A stretch of DNA of 64,000 bases from Geothrix fermentans DSM 14018 (GTDB taxonomy: Bacteria > Acidobacteriota > Holophagae > Holophagales > Holophagaceae). Location: assembly GCF_000428885.1 (NCBI RefSeq), contig NZ_KE386810.1, positions 295,818 through 359,817 of the forward strand. Direction: 5' to 3'. Positions within the stretch are counted from its first letter, which is position 1; the number at the start of each line of letters is the position of its first letter. Shown in pieces: positions 17,983 to 27,016 of this stretch. Both the position numbers and the translations under genes were made by a program. The notes under the pieces were generated by a model that saw only the letters and a program-made list of their open reading frames with translations, was not told where the DNA came from and made no database searches.

Positions 17983-19408
17983 GGGGGACTCCCTCGGTGC
18001 GCATCCGCTCGCTGAGCGAGCGGCGGGCCGGGACGGGTTTGGTGCGGGACTGGGTCCAGTTCTTGATCAGGGGTGCGCTGGCCGGCAGGGCCTTCCCGAA
18101 GCGGGTGGCGAACCAGGTCGCGATCCGGTACAGGCCCGGGCGCTTGCTGACGCCGGCCCAGAGGCGCCAAGCCCAGTCCTCGGTGGCGGTGCGGCCCGTG
18201 CCCTTGCCCGCGACGTTCGAGCCCATGTCCTCGTGGGTGGCCTCGCGGCGCAGGCGCACGAGGATCTCCGGGATGGGGATCTCCACCGGACAGACCTCGC
18301 CGCAGGCGCCGCAGAGGCTGGAGCCGTGGATGAGGTCGTGGCGCACCCCGACGCCCTCCATCTGGGGCGTGAGGATCTTGCCGATGGGGCCCGGGTAGAT
18401 GGCCTCATAGGCGTGGCCGCCCACGCGGGTGTAGACGGGGCAGTGGTTCATGCAGGCCCCGCAGCGGATGCAGCGGAGGGTCGCCCGCAACTGGGGGTCC
18501 GCGTAGATCCGGGACCGGCCGTTGTCGAGGATGACCAGGTGGACTTCCTGGGGGCCGTCCTTCTCGCCCTCGCCGCGGGGGCCGGTGATGAGGTTGAAGT
18601 AGGTGCTCACGGGCTGGCCCGTGGCGGAACGGGTGAGGATCGCATAGAGCGGCGCCACATCCTCCAGCCGCGCCACCACCTTCTCCAGGCCCATGACGGC
18701 GATGTGGATCGGCGGCACATGGGTGCTCATGCGGCCATTGCCCTCGTTCTCCACGAGGCAGAGGGTCCCGGTCTCGGCCACGGCGAAGTTCACGCCGGAG
18801 AGGCCCGCGTCGGCGTTCAGGAACTTCTCGCGCAGCACCTTCCGGGCCATGGCCGTGAGCTCGTCCACGTCCTCGGTGTACTTCGCGTCCTTGATCTTCT
18901 GGGCGAACTGCCGGGCGATCTGGTCTTTGTTCTTGTGGATGGCCGGCATGATGATGTGGCTCGGCGTCTCGCCGTCCTGCTGGATGATGTACTCGCCCAG
19001 GTCGGATTCCAGGGCCTCGATGCCGTGCTTCTCCAGGAAGGCATTGAGGTGCATCTCCTCTGAGACCATGCTCTTGCCCTTGACCATGGTCTTGGCGCCG
19101 CGGGCCTGGAGCAGGCCGAGGATCAGCTCGTTGGCCTGCTCGCAGGTCTCGGCCCAGTGGACCTTGATGCCGTTCTTCGCGCAGCTGGCTTCGAGCTGCT
19201 CGAGCAGCTCGGGCAGGCACAGGAGGCTCCGGGAGCGGATGGCCGTGCTCAGGTCGCGCAGGTCCTGGAGGTCCCTCGGATCGGGGAACTGGGCCCTGCG
19301 CTTGGCGATGAGGCCATCCATGGCGCGGCGGAAGTTGGCCCGGAGCTGGGGATCCAGCAGGGCCTTGGCGGCGGCATCGCGGAAGTGGATTTCGTTCTCA
19401 GCGTGCAC
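17975..19408 (-). CDS. lldF: Iron-sulfur subunit of L-lactate dehydrogenase (LldF/LutB)
   Basis: 477 residues: an N-terminal LUD domain (about 65-300, with ETGTLCLVENEGNGRM and PPIHIAVMG), then two 4Fe-4S motifs (CIRCGACMNHCPVY and CGACGEVCPVEIP). It relays electrons from lactate oxidation to the membrane quinone pool. Start is GTG at 19408, overlapping the end of lldE by eleven bases. Length is normal. Confidence 0.95.
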   Translation of the reverse strand: MHAENEIHFRDAAAKALLDPQLRANFRRAMDGLIAKRRAQFPDPRDLQDLRDLSTAIRSRSLLCLPELLEQLEASCAKNGIKVHWAETCEQANELILGLLQARGAKTMVKGKSMVSEEMHLNAFLEKHGIEALESDLGEYIIQQDGETPSHIIMPAIHKNKDQIARQFAQKIKDAKYTEDVDELTAMARKVLREKFLNADAGLSGVNFAVAETGTLCLVENEGNGRMSTHVPPIHIAVMGLEKVVARLEDVAPLYAILTRSATGQPVSTYFNLITGPRGEGEKDGPQEVHLVILDNGRSRIYADPQLRATLRCIRCGACMNHCPVYTRVGGHAYEAIYPGPIGKILTPQMEGVGVRHDLIHGSSLCGACGEVCPVEIPIPEILVRLRREATHEDMGSNVAGKGTGRTATEDWAWRLWAGVSKRPGLYRIATWFATRFGKALPASAPLIKNWTQSRTKPVPARRSLSERMRTEGVPHE

Positions 19409-20144
19409 GGGTGCGCTCCCACAGGAATTCGGCGATGTGCTGGACCTTGAGCTTGCCGTTCTTGGCCTCCAGCGCGCCGTTCACGTTCATCAGGCAGCCC
19501 CCGTCCGTGGACAGGACGACGGAGGCCCCGGTGGCGGTGGCATCCGCGATCTTGTCCGCCACCATGGCCCCGGAGACCTCGGGGTGCCGCACGGAGAAGG
19601 TGCCGCCGAAGCCGCAGCACTCGTATTCCCGGGTGAGGGGCGCCAGCTCCACGTTCGAGAGCTGGCCGATGAGGGACTGCGGTTCGCCCTTCAGGCCGAG
19701 GTCCCGGACGGCATGGCAGGAGCTGTGCCAGGTGACCTTCACAGGCTCGCCCAGGTCCTGGAGCTTCACGTCCAGCACGTCCACGAGGAACTGAGTCAGC
19801 TCGTAGACCCGGGCGCTGAAGGCGCGGACCTTGGCCTCCTCCGGCTGGCCGTGGAACAGCTCGGGGTAGTGGACCTTCATCATGCCCGCGCAGCTGCCCG
19901 AGGGCAGGATCACGGGCAGGTCCTCCGGGAAGAGGGCCACCTGGGTGCGGGCCACGTCCCGGGCCTCCTCCCAGTAGCCGCAGTTGAAGGCCGGCTGGCC
20001 GCAGCAGGTCTGGCCTTCGGGGAACACGACCTCCACGCCGGCCCGGCGCAGGAGCTGGATGCCGGCCATGCCGGCGTCGGGGAAGAACAGGTCCACCAGG
20101 CAGGTGCCGTAGAAGTAGACCCTCTTGGGCTTGGTACCGTTCAC
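19398..20144 (-). CDS. lldE: Cysteine-rich domain subunit of L-lactate dehydrogenase (LldE/LutA)
   Basis: 248 residues with two CCG (heterodisulfide-reductase-like) domains: GQTCCGQPAFNCGY and YECCGFGGTFSV. Start is GTG at 20144, overlapping the end of dld by four bases. Acts with LldF and LldG to oxidise L-lactate to pyruvate. Confidence 0.95.
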   Translation of the reverse strand: MNGTKPKRVYFYGTCLVDLFFPDAGMAGIQLLRRAGVEVVFPEGQTCCGQPAFNCGYWEEARDVARTQVALFPEDLPVILPSGSCAGMMKVHYPELFHGQPEEAKVRAFSARVYELTQFLVDVLDVKLQDLGEPVKVTWHSSCHAVRDLGLKGEPQSLIGQLSNVELAPLTREYECCGFGGTFSVRHPEVSGAMVADKIADATATGASVVLSTDGGCLMNVNGALEAKNGKLKVQHIAEFLWERTRAR

Positions 20145-22996
20145 TTGGAAGCCTCCGGTCGCGTGGCGGATTCGAGAAGGTACAGGAAGCTACGATACAC
20201 CTGCCCGATCGAGCGGGTCATGCCGACCTCGCAGGTGCGGCTGCTGGCGTAGTAGCCGTCGAAGGACTGGGCCTTGACCTCGCGGGCCTCGTGCTTGGTG
20301 GCCGAGGCGGTCAGCTCGGCGTGGGTGAAGCCCCGGTCGCCGGCGAACCCGCAGCAGCCGGCGTCCCGCGGCACCAGGACCTTGTCTGCGCAGGCCTTGG
20401 CCACGCCCTCCAGCTTGGGCAGGAGGTTCATCTTGGTGACGGAGCAGACCGGGTGGAGCACCACCGAGCCCACCTTGTTGGTGACCCGGAGGCGGGGCAG
20501 CAGCACGTCGTTGGCGAAGGCGGTGCTGTCCAGGACTTTCAGCTTGTCGAACTTCGCCTGATTCTCCGGCGTGAGGTAGCCCCGGCTGGTGAGCACCCCG
20601 TAGGTGCAGGGACTGGTGTCCATCACGAGGGCCAGGCGGCCCTGCTGGGTCCACTCCCAGAACTTCTCGATGGTGCGGTTGATGGTGTAGCGGTGGGCCT
20701 CGTCATAGCCCTTGGAGGAGAAGGGCACGCCGCAGCAGGTGCCCTCCACGTCGTAGGGGATATGGACCGGATAGCCGGCGCGCTCGGCCACCTTCACCAG
20801 GGCCTCCACCAGGCTCATCTCCTCGGGTTCACCGGGCAGGTGACCCATCATGCGGGAGAGGCAGGCGGGGAAGTAGATGGCCTGGGCGCCTTCCAGCGAG
20901 GTCGCGGGCAGCGGGGCCTTGGCGGGCTTGGGCATCTCCGGGCTCCACTGGTGGGAGGCGCCGAAGGCCTTCATGGCCCGGGTGATGAAGGGCATGGCCT
21001 TGGGGCCGAAGATGCTCTGGACGACATGGCCGGTGCGGAGGGCCAGGCGCATGGCCGGCTCCACCGTGGCGAAGTTGCGGGCCACGGACAGGGCGATCTT
21101 CTGGGCCCGGCGGCTGTGGCTGGCGCGACGGAAGCGCTTGGTGAGCTGCCCGGTGTCGATGCTCACGGGGCAGGCGGTGGCGCACAGCCCGTCCGTGGCG
21201 CAGGTGTCGAGGGCCATGTAGGGGAAGGCCTCCTGCAGGGACTTCAGCAGGGCGGGATTCTCGCGGTTGCCCTCGAGGCGCGCCATCTCGCGGCGGACGA
21301 CGATGCGCTGGCGGGGCGTGAGGGTCAGCTCGCGGCTGGGGCACTTGGGCTCGCAGTAGCCGCACTCGATGCACTTGTCGACTTCCTCCTCCACGCCGGG
21401 CAGGGGCTTGAGATCGGAGAGGTGGCAGTGGGGATCGGCGTTGAGGATGACGCCCGGATTCAGCAGCCGCAAGGGATCCACCAGGTCCTTGAGCCTCTCC
21501 ATGACGGCCTTGGCCTCGGGGCCCCACTCGGCCTCCACGAAGGGCGCCATGTTGCGGCCCGTGCCGTGCTCGGCCTTGAGGGCGCCGTCGTACTTCTTCA
21601 CCACCAGCTCCACCACGTCGTCGATGAGCGCGGCATAGCGGTCCACCTCGGCCTGGTCGTTGAAGGACTGGGTGATGACGAAGTGGAGGTTCCCGTCCTT
21701 GGCGTGGCCGAAGAGGATGGCCTCGTCATAGCGGTGCTTGACGAAGAGCTTCGTCAGATCCACCGCCGCGTCGGCCAGCTTCTCGATGGGGAAGGCCACG
21801 TCCTCGATGAGCGCCGTGGTGCCCCGCTTGCGCACCGCGCCCACGGAGGGGAAGGTGCCCGAGCGGATCTTCCACATGAGGGCCTGCTCCACGGGATCGT
21901 GGGTGAAGCGGGCGGGCTCGATCAGGGTCAGGTGGGCCGCGGCGTCCAGGGCCAGGCGCTCCAGCTCGGCCCGGGCGGACTCATCCTGGCCCTGGAACTC
22001 CACCAGCAGGGCGGCGGCGCCCTCGGGCAGGGTCTTGATGGTGGGGGGCACGCCGGCCTGGTTCTCCACGGAGCGCAGCGAGGCCCGGTCCAGCAGCTCC
22101 AGGGCGGCGGCGCCGGCGTCGCGCAGGGGGACGATGGCGGCGCAGGCGGCGTGCAGGTCCGGGAAGATCAGGAAGCCCGTGACTTTCACGGGCAGGTCCG
22201 GCACGGAGTTCAGCACGGCCTCGGCGATGAAGGCCAGGGTGCCCTCGGAGCCCACGAGCACGTTGCGGAAGATGTCCACCGGCCGGTCGAAGTCGATGAA
22301 GGCGTTGAGCGAGTAGCCGGTGGTGTTCTTCATCTTGTACTTGGCCCGGATGCGCTCGGCCAGGGGCCGGTTCGCCTCGATCTCGGCCTTGAGCTTCAGC
22401 AGGCCCTCGGCCAGGGCCGGCTCTGCCTCGCGGAAGCGCTGGTCGGCATCGGGCGCGGCCGTGTCGATCACCGTGCCGGAGGGCAGCACGAAGGTCAGCG
22501 ATTCCAAGGTGTGGTACGCGTTCTGGACGACACCGCAGCACATGCCGCTGGAGTTGTTGGAGAGGATGCCGCCCACGGTGCAGGTGTTGATTGACGCGGG
22601 ATCGGGGCCCATCTTGGCGCGGTAGGGCCGCAGGGCGTGGTTCACGTGGGCGCCGATGACGCCGGGCTGCACCTTCACCTTGGCGCCACCCTCCAGCACC
22701 TGGATGCCCCGCCAGTTGCGGGCCACTTCCACCAGCAGGCCGTCCGACACCGACTGCCCCGAGAGGCTCGTGCCCGCGGCCCGGAAGGTCATGGGGATCC
22801 GGTGCTCCCGGCTGAGCCGGAAGAGCGACCGGACTTCCTCCACGGCACCGGCGAAGACCACGGCTTTCGGAATGAGCCGGTAGAAGCTCGCATCGGAGGC
22901 GAAGGCGATCAGGTCCACGGGACGGTCGAGCACACGGTCCGGCCCGACGATGGAAACGAGGGAATCCCTCAGGGAAGTGGCGGTGGCGGTGCTCAT
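20141..22996 (-). CDS. dld: FAD- and Fe-S-containing D-lactate dehydrogenase (Dld-II type)
   Basis: 951 residues. N-terminal FAD-binding domain of the GlcD/VAO fold (about 25-260, with RAAGTSLSGQ and CTVGGILSNNSSGM), FAD-oxidase C-terminal domain (to about 520), two 4Fe-4S motifs (CIECGYCEPKCPS and CATDGLCATACPVS) and two CCG segments (CCGVPFSSKGY, CCGFAGDRGF). This fused architecture matches the Shewanella Dld-II enzyme that is next to lldEFG. GlcD-type glycolate use is an alternative, but lctP and lldEFG favour lactate. ATG at 22996 has AGAGG nine bases ahead; the ATG at 23005 has no room for one. Confidence 0.92.
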   Translation of the reverse strand: MSTATATSLRDSLVSIVGPDRVLDRPVDLIAFASDASFYRLIPKAVVFAGAVEEVRSLFRLSREHRIPMTFRAAGTSLSGQSVSDGLLVEVARNWRGIQVLEGGAKVKVQPGVIGAHVNHALRPYRAKMGPDPASINTCTVGGILSNNSSGMCCGVVQNAYHTLESLTFVLPSGTVIDTAAPDADQRFREAEPALAEGLLKLKAEIEANRPLAERIRAKYKMKNTTGYSLNAFIDFDRPVDIFRNVLVGSEGTLAFIAEAVLNSVPDLPVKVTGFLIFPDLHAACAAIVPLRDAGAAALELLDRASLRSVENQAGVPPTIKTLPEGAAALLVEFQGQDESARAELERLALDAAAHLTLIEPARFTHDPVEQALMWKIRSGTFPSVGAVRKRGTTALIEDVAFPIEKLADAAVDLTKLFVKHRYDEAILFGHAKDGNLHFVITQSFNDQAEVDRYAALIDDVVELVVKKYDGALKAEHGTGRNMAPFVEAEWGPEAKAVMERLKDLVDPLRLLNPGVILNADPHCHLSDLKPLPGVEEEVDKCIECGYCEPKCPSRELTLTPRQRIVVRREMARLEGNRENPALLKSLQEAFPYMALDTCATDGLCATACPVSIDTGQLTKRFRRASHSRRAQKIALSVARNFATVEPAMRLALRTGHVVQSIFGPKAMPFITRAMKAFGASHQWSPEMPKPAKAPLPATSLEGAQAIYFPACLSRMMGHLPGEPEEMSLVEALVKVAERAGYPVHIPYDVEGTCCGVPFSSKGYDEAHRYTINRTIEKFWEWTQQGRLALVMDTSPCTYGVLTSRGYLTPENQAKFDKLKVLDSTAFANDVLLPRLRVTNKVGSVVLHPVCSVTKMNLLPKLEGVAKACADKVLVPRDAGCCGFAGDRGFTHAELTASATKHEAREVKAQSFDGYYASSRTCEVGMTRSIGQVYRSFLYLLESATRPEASK

Positions 22997-23092
22997 GAGA
23001 AACATCCTCTGGATCGGGCTATGGCGGAAAAAGGTCCCGCCGGCCTGCTGGGCGCGGCGGGACCCGGGTCTTACGTCAGGATGCCGCCCGGT

Positions 23093-24850
23093 CTACTTGG
23101 CAGGGGCGGGGGCGGGCAGGGTGGCCGGAGCGGCCGGGGCGGCCGGAGCAGGCGCCGTCACCGTGGCAGGGGCCGGCGGCAGCTGGGGCATCCAGTTGGC
23201 GGGCAGGACCTTCGCATAGAGGAAGATCACCACGCCGACCATGGCGGCCAGGGCCAGGCTGTGGAAGAACACGTAGCGGAGGATGGTGCCCTCCTCGCCC
23301 TGCTGGTTGGTGGCCACGGAGGCCACCACGAGGCTCTGGGCGTCGATCATCTTGCCCATGACGCCGCCGGTGGTGTTGGCCGCGGCGGTGAGGATCGGGT
23401 TCAGGCCCAGCTGCTGGGCAGTGATCTTCTGGAGGCCGCCGAACAGCACGTTGGAGGAGGTATCGCTGCCCGTCAGGGCCACGCCCAGCCAGCCCAGCAT
23501 GGCGCTGAAGAAGGGGAAGAGGACACCGGTGCTGGCGAAGGCCAGGCCCATGGTGGCGTCCAGGCCCGCGGCCTTGGAGGTGAAGCCCAGGGCCAGCATG
23601 GCGGCGATGGTGAGCAGGGAGATCTTCACGCGGGCGACGGTCTTCCCGAAGATCTTGACCAGCTCCATGGGGCCGAACCCGGCCAGCAGGCCGCTGCAGA
23701 TGCCGGCGAGGAGCAGGCTGGTGCCCGTGAGGGAGAGCCAGTTGAAGGTCCAGACCGCGGGCTCCTTGGAGACCTTGGCCACGACGGGAGGGGCCTTCTG
23801 GACGTTGTTGTGGAGCAGGGGGATTTCGATGTTCTTGACGGTGTAGCCGTAGAGGAAGTTCGGCTTGCCCTTGGGGCCGCCGTTGAGGAAGGTCTTCACC
23901 TGCGGGGTGCCCCAGGCGAACACGAACAGGGACAGGAACACCCAGGGCATCCAGGCCTTCACGATCTTCCCGGTGTTGTGGCTCGGGCCGGACTCGTGGG
24001 CCTCCTCGCGCTCGTGCTCGTAGCGCCAGATGGTCTTGGGCTGCCAGACCTTGAGGAAGAGGACGAGGGCGACCATGGAGACGATGGCGCCGATGATGTC
24101 CACCAGCCAGGGGCCGTGGAAGTTGCTCACCAGGAACTGGGTGATGGCGAAGCTGCCACCGGCCACGAGGCAGGCGGGCCAGACTTCCATCATCGCTTTG
24201 CGCCCGGCCATGGTCCAGATGATCCAGAAGGGCACGATGAGGGAGAAGATGGGCAGGATGCGGCCCGCGGCGGCGCTCAGCATTTCGAGCGGCAGGCCGG
24301 TCACGCCGGCGAGGGCGAGGAGGGGGCTGCCCAGGGCGCCATAGGCCACGGGGGCCGTGTTGCCGATGAGCGCGATGCCGGCGGCCTGGAGGGGGCGGAA
24401 GCCGAGGCCGATCAGCATGGCCGCGGAGATCGCCACGGGCGTGCCGAAGCCCGCCGCGCCCTCGATGAAGGCGCCGAAGCTGAAGGCGATCAGCAGGGCC
24501 TGGATGCGGCGGTCGGCCGCGAGGCCGGCGATGGAGTGCTTCACCACCTCGAAATCACCGGACTTCACCGTGATGTCGTAGATGAAGATGGCGTTGAGCA
24601 CGATCCAGCCGATGGGCAGCAGGCCATAGAGGGCGCCATGCACCGCGGCCATGCCCGCCATGCCGGCCGGCATCCTGTAGACGAGGACGGCCACCACATA
24701 ACAGGTGATCAGGCCCAGGATGGCAGAGTAGTGGGCCTTCACATGCTTGGCGAGGAAGCCTAGCAATACGAAGACCGGCAACGCGGCCACCAGCGCGGAG
24801 AGGAAGATATTCCCCGCGACGGGGGAATAGACTTGGGTCCAGGGGGTCAT
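23093..24850 (-). CDS. lctP: L-lactate permease (LctP family)
   Basis: 585 residues with about 13 hydrophobic spans; imports lactate (and glycolate) with protons. Motifs of the family: MPAGMAGMAAVHGALYGLLP, SFGAFIEGAAGFGTPVAIS, NTAPVAYGALGSPLLAL and the C-terminal GSDTSSNVLFGGLQ with NTTGGVMGKMIDAQS. The tail is an unusual Ala/Pro-rich stretch (PAPATVTAPAPAAPAAP...). First gene of the minus-strand lactate operon, 96 bases before dld, divergent from the FadR-type regulator. Confidence 0.95.
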   Translation of the reverse strand: MTPWTQVYSPVAGNIFLSALVAALPVFVLLGFLAKHVKAHYSAILGLITCYVVAVLVYRMPAGMAGMAAVHGALYGLLPIGWIVLNAIFIYDITVKSGDFEVVKHSIAGLAADRRIQALLIAFSFGAFIEGAAGFGTPVAISAAMLIGLGFRPLQAAGIALIGNTAPVAYGALGSPLLALAGVTGLPLEMLSAAAGRILPIFSLIVPFWIIWTMAGRKAMMEVWPACLVAGGSFAITQFLVSNFHGPWLVDIIGAIVSMVALVLFLKVWQPKTIWRYEHEREEAHESGPSHNTGKIVKAWMPWVFLSLFVFAWGTPQVKTFLNGGPKGKPNFLYGYTVKNIEIPLLHNNVQKAPPVVAKVSKEPAVWTFNWLSLTGTSLLLAGICSGLLAGFGPMELVKIFGKTVARVKISLLTIAAMLALGFTSKAAGLDATMGLAFASTGVLFPFFSAMLGWLGVALTGSDTSSNVLFGGLQKITAQQLGLNPILTAAANTTGGVMGKMIDAQSLVVASVATNQQGEEGTILRYVFFHSLALAAMVGVVIFLYAKVLPANWMPQLPPAPATVTAPAPAAPAAPATLPAPAPAK

Positions 24851-24892
24851 GCTGCCTCCAGGGATGGGGGTAGGGGATAGGAAGGTAGAGTT

Positions 24893-24922
24893 TTGGAAAA
24901 GAGCCTGGCAGAAGCCTACAAT
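24893..24922 (+). promoter_or_regulatory. Candidate promoter of the FadR-type regulator
   Basis: TTGGAA (24893-24898), an 18-base spacer and TACAAT (24917-24922). Transcription would begin near 24929, at the edge of the operator at 24931-24941, giving the regulator autoregulation. Confidence 0.4.
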
Positions 24923-24930
24923 GGGTCTAG

Positions 24931-24941
24931 TGGTCAGACCA
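24931..24941. promoter_or_regulatory. Operator for a FadR-subfamily GntR regulator
   Basis: TGGTCAGACCA is a perfect 11-base palindrome of the FadR/LldR operator type (TGGTnnnACCA). It sits in the divergent region between lctP and the regulator. Half-site-like TGGTCAC copies follow at 24962 and 24990. It probably controls both divergent genes. Confidence 0.75.
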
Positions 24942-25010
24942 ACCAGATTGATGGACGGCTTTGGTCACAATTTGTATCTACATACCTCGTGGTCACTTAG
25001 GATATGAATC

Positions 25011-25727
25011 ATGGATCTCACCCCCATCAAGACCAGGCGCCTCTACGAAGAGATCGTGGAGCAAATTAAGCAGCTCATCGCCGATGGCAAGCTCAAGCCC
25101 GGGGATAAGCTCCTCGCCGAGCGCGATCTGGCGGACCGGTTCCAGGTCAGCCGGGCCTCCGTGCGGGAGGCCATCCGGACCCTGGAGATGCTCGGCATCA
25201 TCGACATCCGGCCCGGCGAGGGCACCTTCGTCCGGGGCACCGAGTCCGACGACATCATCCGCCCCCTGGCCATGTTCCTGGCGGTGGAGCGCAACTCGCT
25301 CCTCGACATGTTCGAGATGCGCCGCATCTTCGAGACCGCCACCGCGAGCCTGGCCGCCCAGCGGGCCACCTTCGAGGAGCTCGACCAGATCGAGTCCATG
25401 CTGGCGAGCATGCGGGAACGGCTCAACCTGCAGGATTCCGAGAAGGGCGAGGAGTTCGACGCCGCCTTCCACTACGCCGTGGCGGAGGCGACCCACAACA
25501 GCCTGCTCACCAAGCTCTTCAAGACCGTGTCCGAGGAGTTCGCCAAGGCCAACTCCGTGGCCCGCCGGCAGCTGTACCACGACAACGTCCAGAACGCCCA
25601 GCGGATCATCGACCAGCACTCGGAGATCCTGCAGGCCATCCGCTCGGGCTCGCCCCAGAAGGCCTCCGAGGCCATGCTGGCGCACCTGAACTTCGCCGAG
25701 GGCGAGCTGCGGAAGTGGATCGTCTGA
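25011..25727 (+). CDS. GntR/FadR-family transcriptional regulator, likely lactate-responsive
   Basis: 238 residues. N-terminal winged helix-turn-helix (about 8-75; LLAERDLADRFQVSRASVREAIRTLE, a textbook GntR motif) and an all-helical FCD ligand domain (about 90-225) in which FHYAVAEATHN and the later HSEI supply metal-binding histidines. Divergent from lctP-dld-lldEFG with a palindromic operator between, so it is the probable local regulator (LldR/LutR type). Whether it represses or activates is not visible. Confidence 0.9.
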   Translation: MDLTPIKTRRLYEEIVEQIKQLIADGKLKPGDKLLAERDLADRFQVSRASVREAIRTLEMLGIIDIRPGEGTFVRGTESDDIIRPLAMFLAVERNSLLDMFEMRRIFETATASLAAQRATFEELDQIESMLASMRERLNLQDSEKGEEFDAAFHYAVAEATHNSLLTKLFKTVSEEFAKANSVARRQLYHDNVQNAQRIIDQHSEILQAIRSGSPQKASEAMLAHLNFAEGELRKWIV

Positions 25728-25766
25728 TTCCGCCCCGCCGGGCGCCTCGCCGGCGGAGCGTGCAGA

Positions 25767-25842
25767 TGGTGGCCCCGGTGGGGTTCGAACCCACGACCAA
25801 GCGGTTATGAGCCGCCAGCTCTGACCGCTGAGCTACAGGGCC
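25767..25842 (-). tRNA. tRNA-Ile2(CAT), expected to be lysidine-modified
   Basis: 76 bases with CCA encoded. Acceptor GGCCCTG pairs with CGGGGCC (one G-U), anticodon loop CTCATAA, T-arm GTGGGTTCGAACCCCAC. The anticodon reads CAT like Met, but the acceptor GGCCC and the anticodon arm GGCGGCTCATAACCGCTTGGTCG match the tRNA-Ile2 set whose C34 becomes lysidine (TilS) to read AUA. Confidence 0.85.
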
Positions 25843-25954
25843 GGGGCCAGTGTAGCAAACGCCGGCGCGGTTCTCCGTCCTGGGGCAGGGGAAGGGGGTG
25901 GAGAATGGCTGGTAGCATGGGTCCTTTGCCCATCACCCATCGGGAGCCGGAACC

Positions 25955-26941
25955 GTGAAGGACGAGAAGCAGGTCACAGGGGCCGCCGAGGCCGGACATG
26001 CCGTGCTGGACGCGGCCCAGGCCGCCCTCGTGGATCTGCGGGAAACCTGGGATCCGGCCCAGGTGGACGGCTGGTGCGCCCAGGTGCTGGCGCGCTCCGG
26101 CCGCGTGGTGCTCACGGGCATGGGGAAGTCCGGGCTCGTGGGCCAGAAGGTCGCGGCCACCCTGGCCTCGACGGGATGCCCCAGCCTGTTCCTCCATCCG
26201 GCCGAGGCGCTCCACGGGGACCTCGGGATGGTGACCGGGGACGACACGGTCCTGGCCCTCTCCAACAGCGGGGAGAGCGAGGAGGTGGTCCGGCTGCTGC
26301 CGAGCCTGGTGCGCCTGGGCATTCCCATGGCGGCCATCACCGCCCGTCCCGAGAGCACCCTCGGCCAGGCGGTCCACTGGACCTTCACCTACCGGCTGCC
26401 CCAGGGTGAAGGCTGCCCCCTGGACCTGGCCCCCATGGCCAGCACCACCCTCCAGCTGATCTGGGGGGATCTGCTCGCCGCCAGCCTCATGGCCCGCCGG
26501 GGCTTCACCCGGGACCACTTCGCCCTGAATCATCCCGCTGGAAGTCTTGGCGCCAGACTCATGAAAGTGAAGCTCTTGATGCACACGAGCTGGCCCGCCG
26601 TCGAGCTCGGGGCGGGCCTGACCCGGGTGCTGAGGGCCATGACGGAGGGCCATCTGGGCATGGCCAGCGTCATGGAGGGGCCGAGGCTCCTGGGCGTCAT
26701 CACCGATGGCGACATCCGCCGCGCCCTGGAGGCGGCCGAACGGGAGGGACGGAATCCCCTCGACCTCCGGGCGGAGCAGATGATGACCCGGACCCCGGCC
26801 ATGATCGGAGAGGAGGCTCTGGCCCTGGAGGCTGCCGGCACCATGGAGGCCCGGAAGATCACCTTCCTCATGGTGGGACAGCCGGAGCGTCCCGTCGGAC
26901 TCATCCACATCCATGACCTGCTGACAGCAAAGGTCTTGTAG
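25955..26941 (+). CDS. kdsD: D-arabinose 5-phosphate isomerase (KdsD/KpsF family)
   Basis: 328 residues. Makes arabinose 5-phosphate for Kdo, needed in LPS core. An SIS domain (about 35-185) with GMGKSGLVGQKVAATLASTG, FLHPAEALHGDLG and SNSGES is followed by two CBS domains (about 205-325), the standard architecture. GTG start with GGGAG eight bases ahead. The next gene encodes the LPS export permeases, so the pair serves LPS. Confidence 0.92.
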   Translation: MKDEKQVTGAAEAGHAVLDAAQAALVDLRETWDPAQVDGWCAQVLARSGRVVLTGMGKSGLVGQKVAATLASTGCPSLFLHPAEALHGDLGMVTGDDTVLALSNSGESEEVVRLLPSLVRLGIPMAAITARPESTLGQAVHWTFTYRLPQGEGCPLDLAPMASTTLQLIWGDLLAASLMARRGFTRDHFALNHPAGSLGARLMKVKLLMHTSWPAVELGAGLTRVLRAMTEGHLGMASVMEGPRLLGVITDGDIRRALEAAEREGRNPLDLRAEQMMTRTPAMIGEEALALEAAGTMEARKITFLMVGQPERPVGLIHIHDLLTAKVL

Positions 26942-26971
26942 CCGCAGAGTCCCGTTTTCAGTGTCGGTTCA

Positions 26972-27003
26972 AGGTTACATAATATACATTATCGAAAGTT
27001 AAA
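26972..27003 (+). promoter_or_regulatory. AT-rich segment before the LptF-LptG gene
   Basis: About 30 bases (AGGTTACATAATATACATTA and beyond) stand out sharply from the GC-rich surroundings. CATAAT at 26978-26983 or TACATT at 26985-26990 could be a -10. No clear -35. The 75-base gap to kdsD has no terminator, so lptFG may also be read from kdsD. Confidence 0.35.
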
Positions 27004-27016
27004 TCTGGACCCCAAG

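Noticed and set aside
20291..22594. 767-codon open frame on the plus strand, antisense to dld
   Set aside because: Runs opposite a gene with clear FAD and Fe-S motifs; its Gly/His/Ala-rich translation has no recognisable domain. A GC-rich antisense shadow.
22637..24763. 708-codon open frame antisense to lctP
   Set aside because: Same shadow effect; composition is low-complexity H, G, D, E and A, and lctP matches its family throughout.
25767..25842. Second tRNA-Met (anticodon CAT)
   Set aside because: Acceptor and anticodon-arm sequence match tRNA-Ile2, whose C34 is modified to lysidine; called Ile2.
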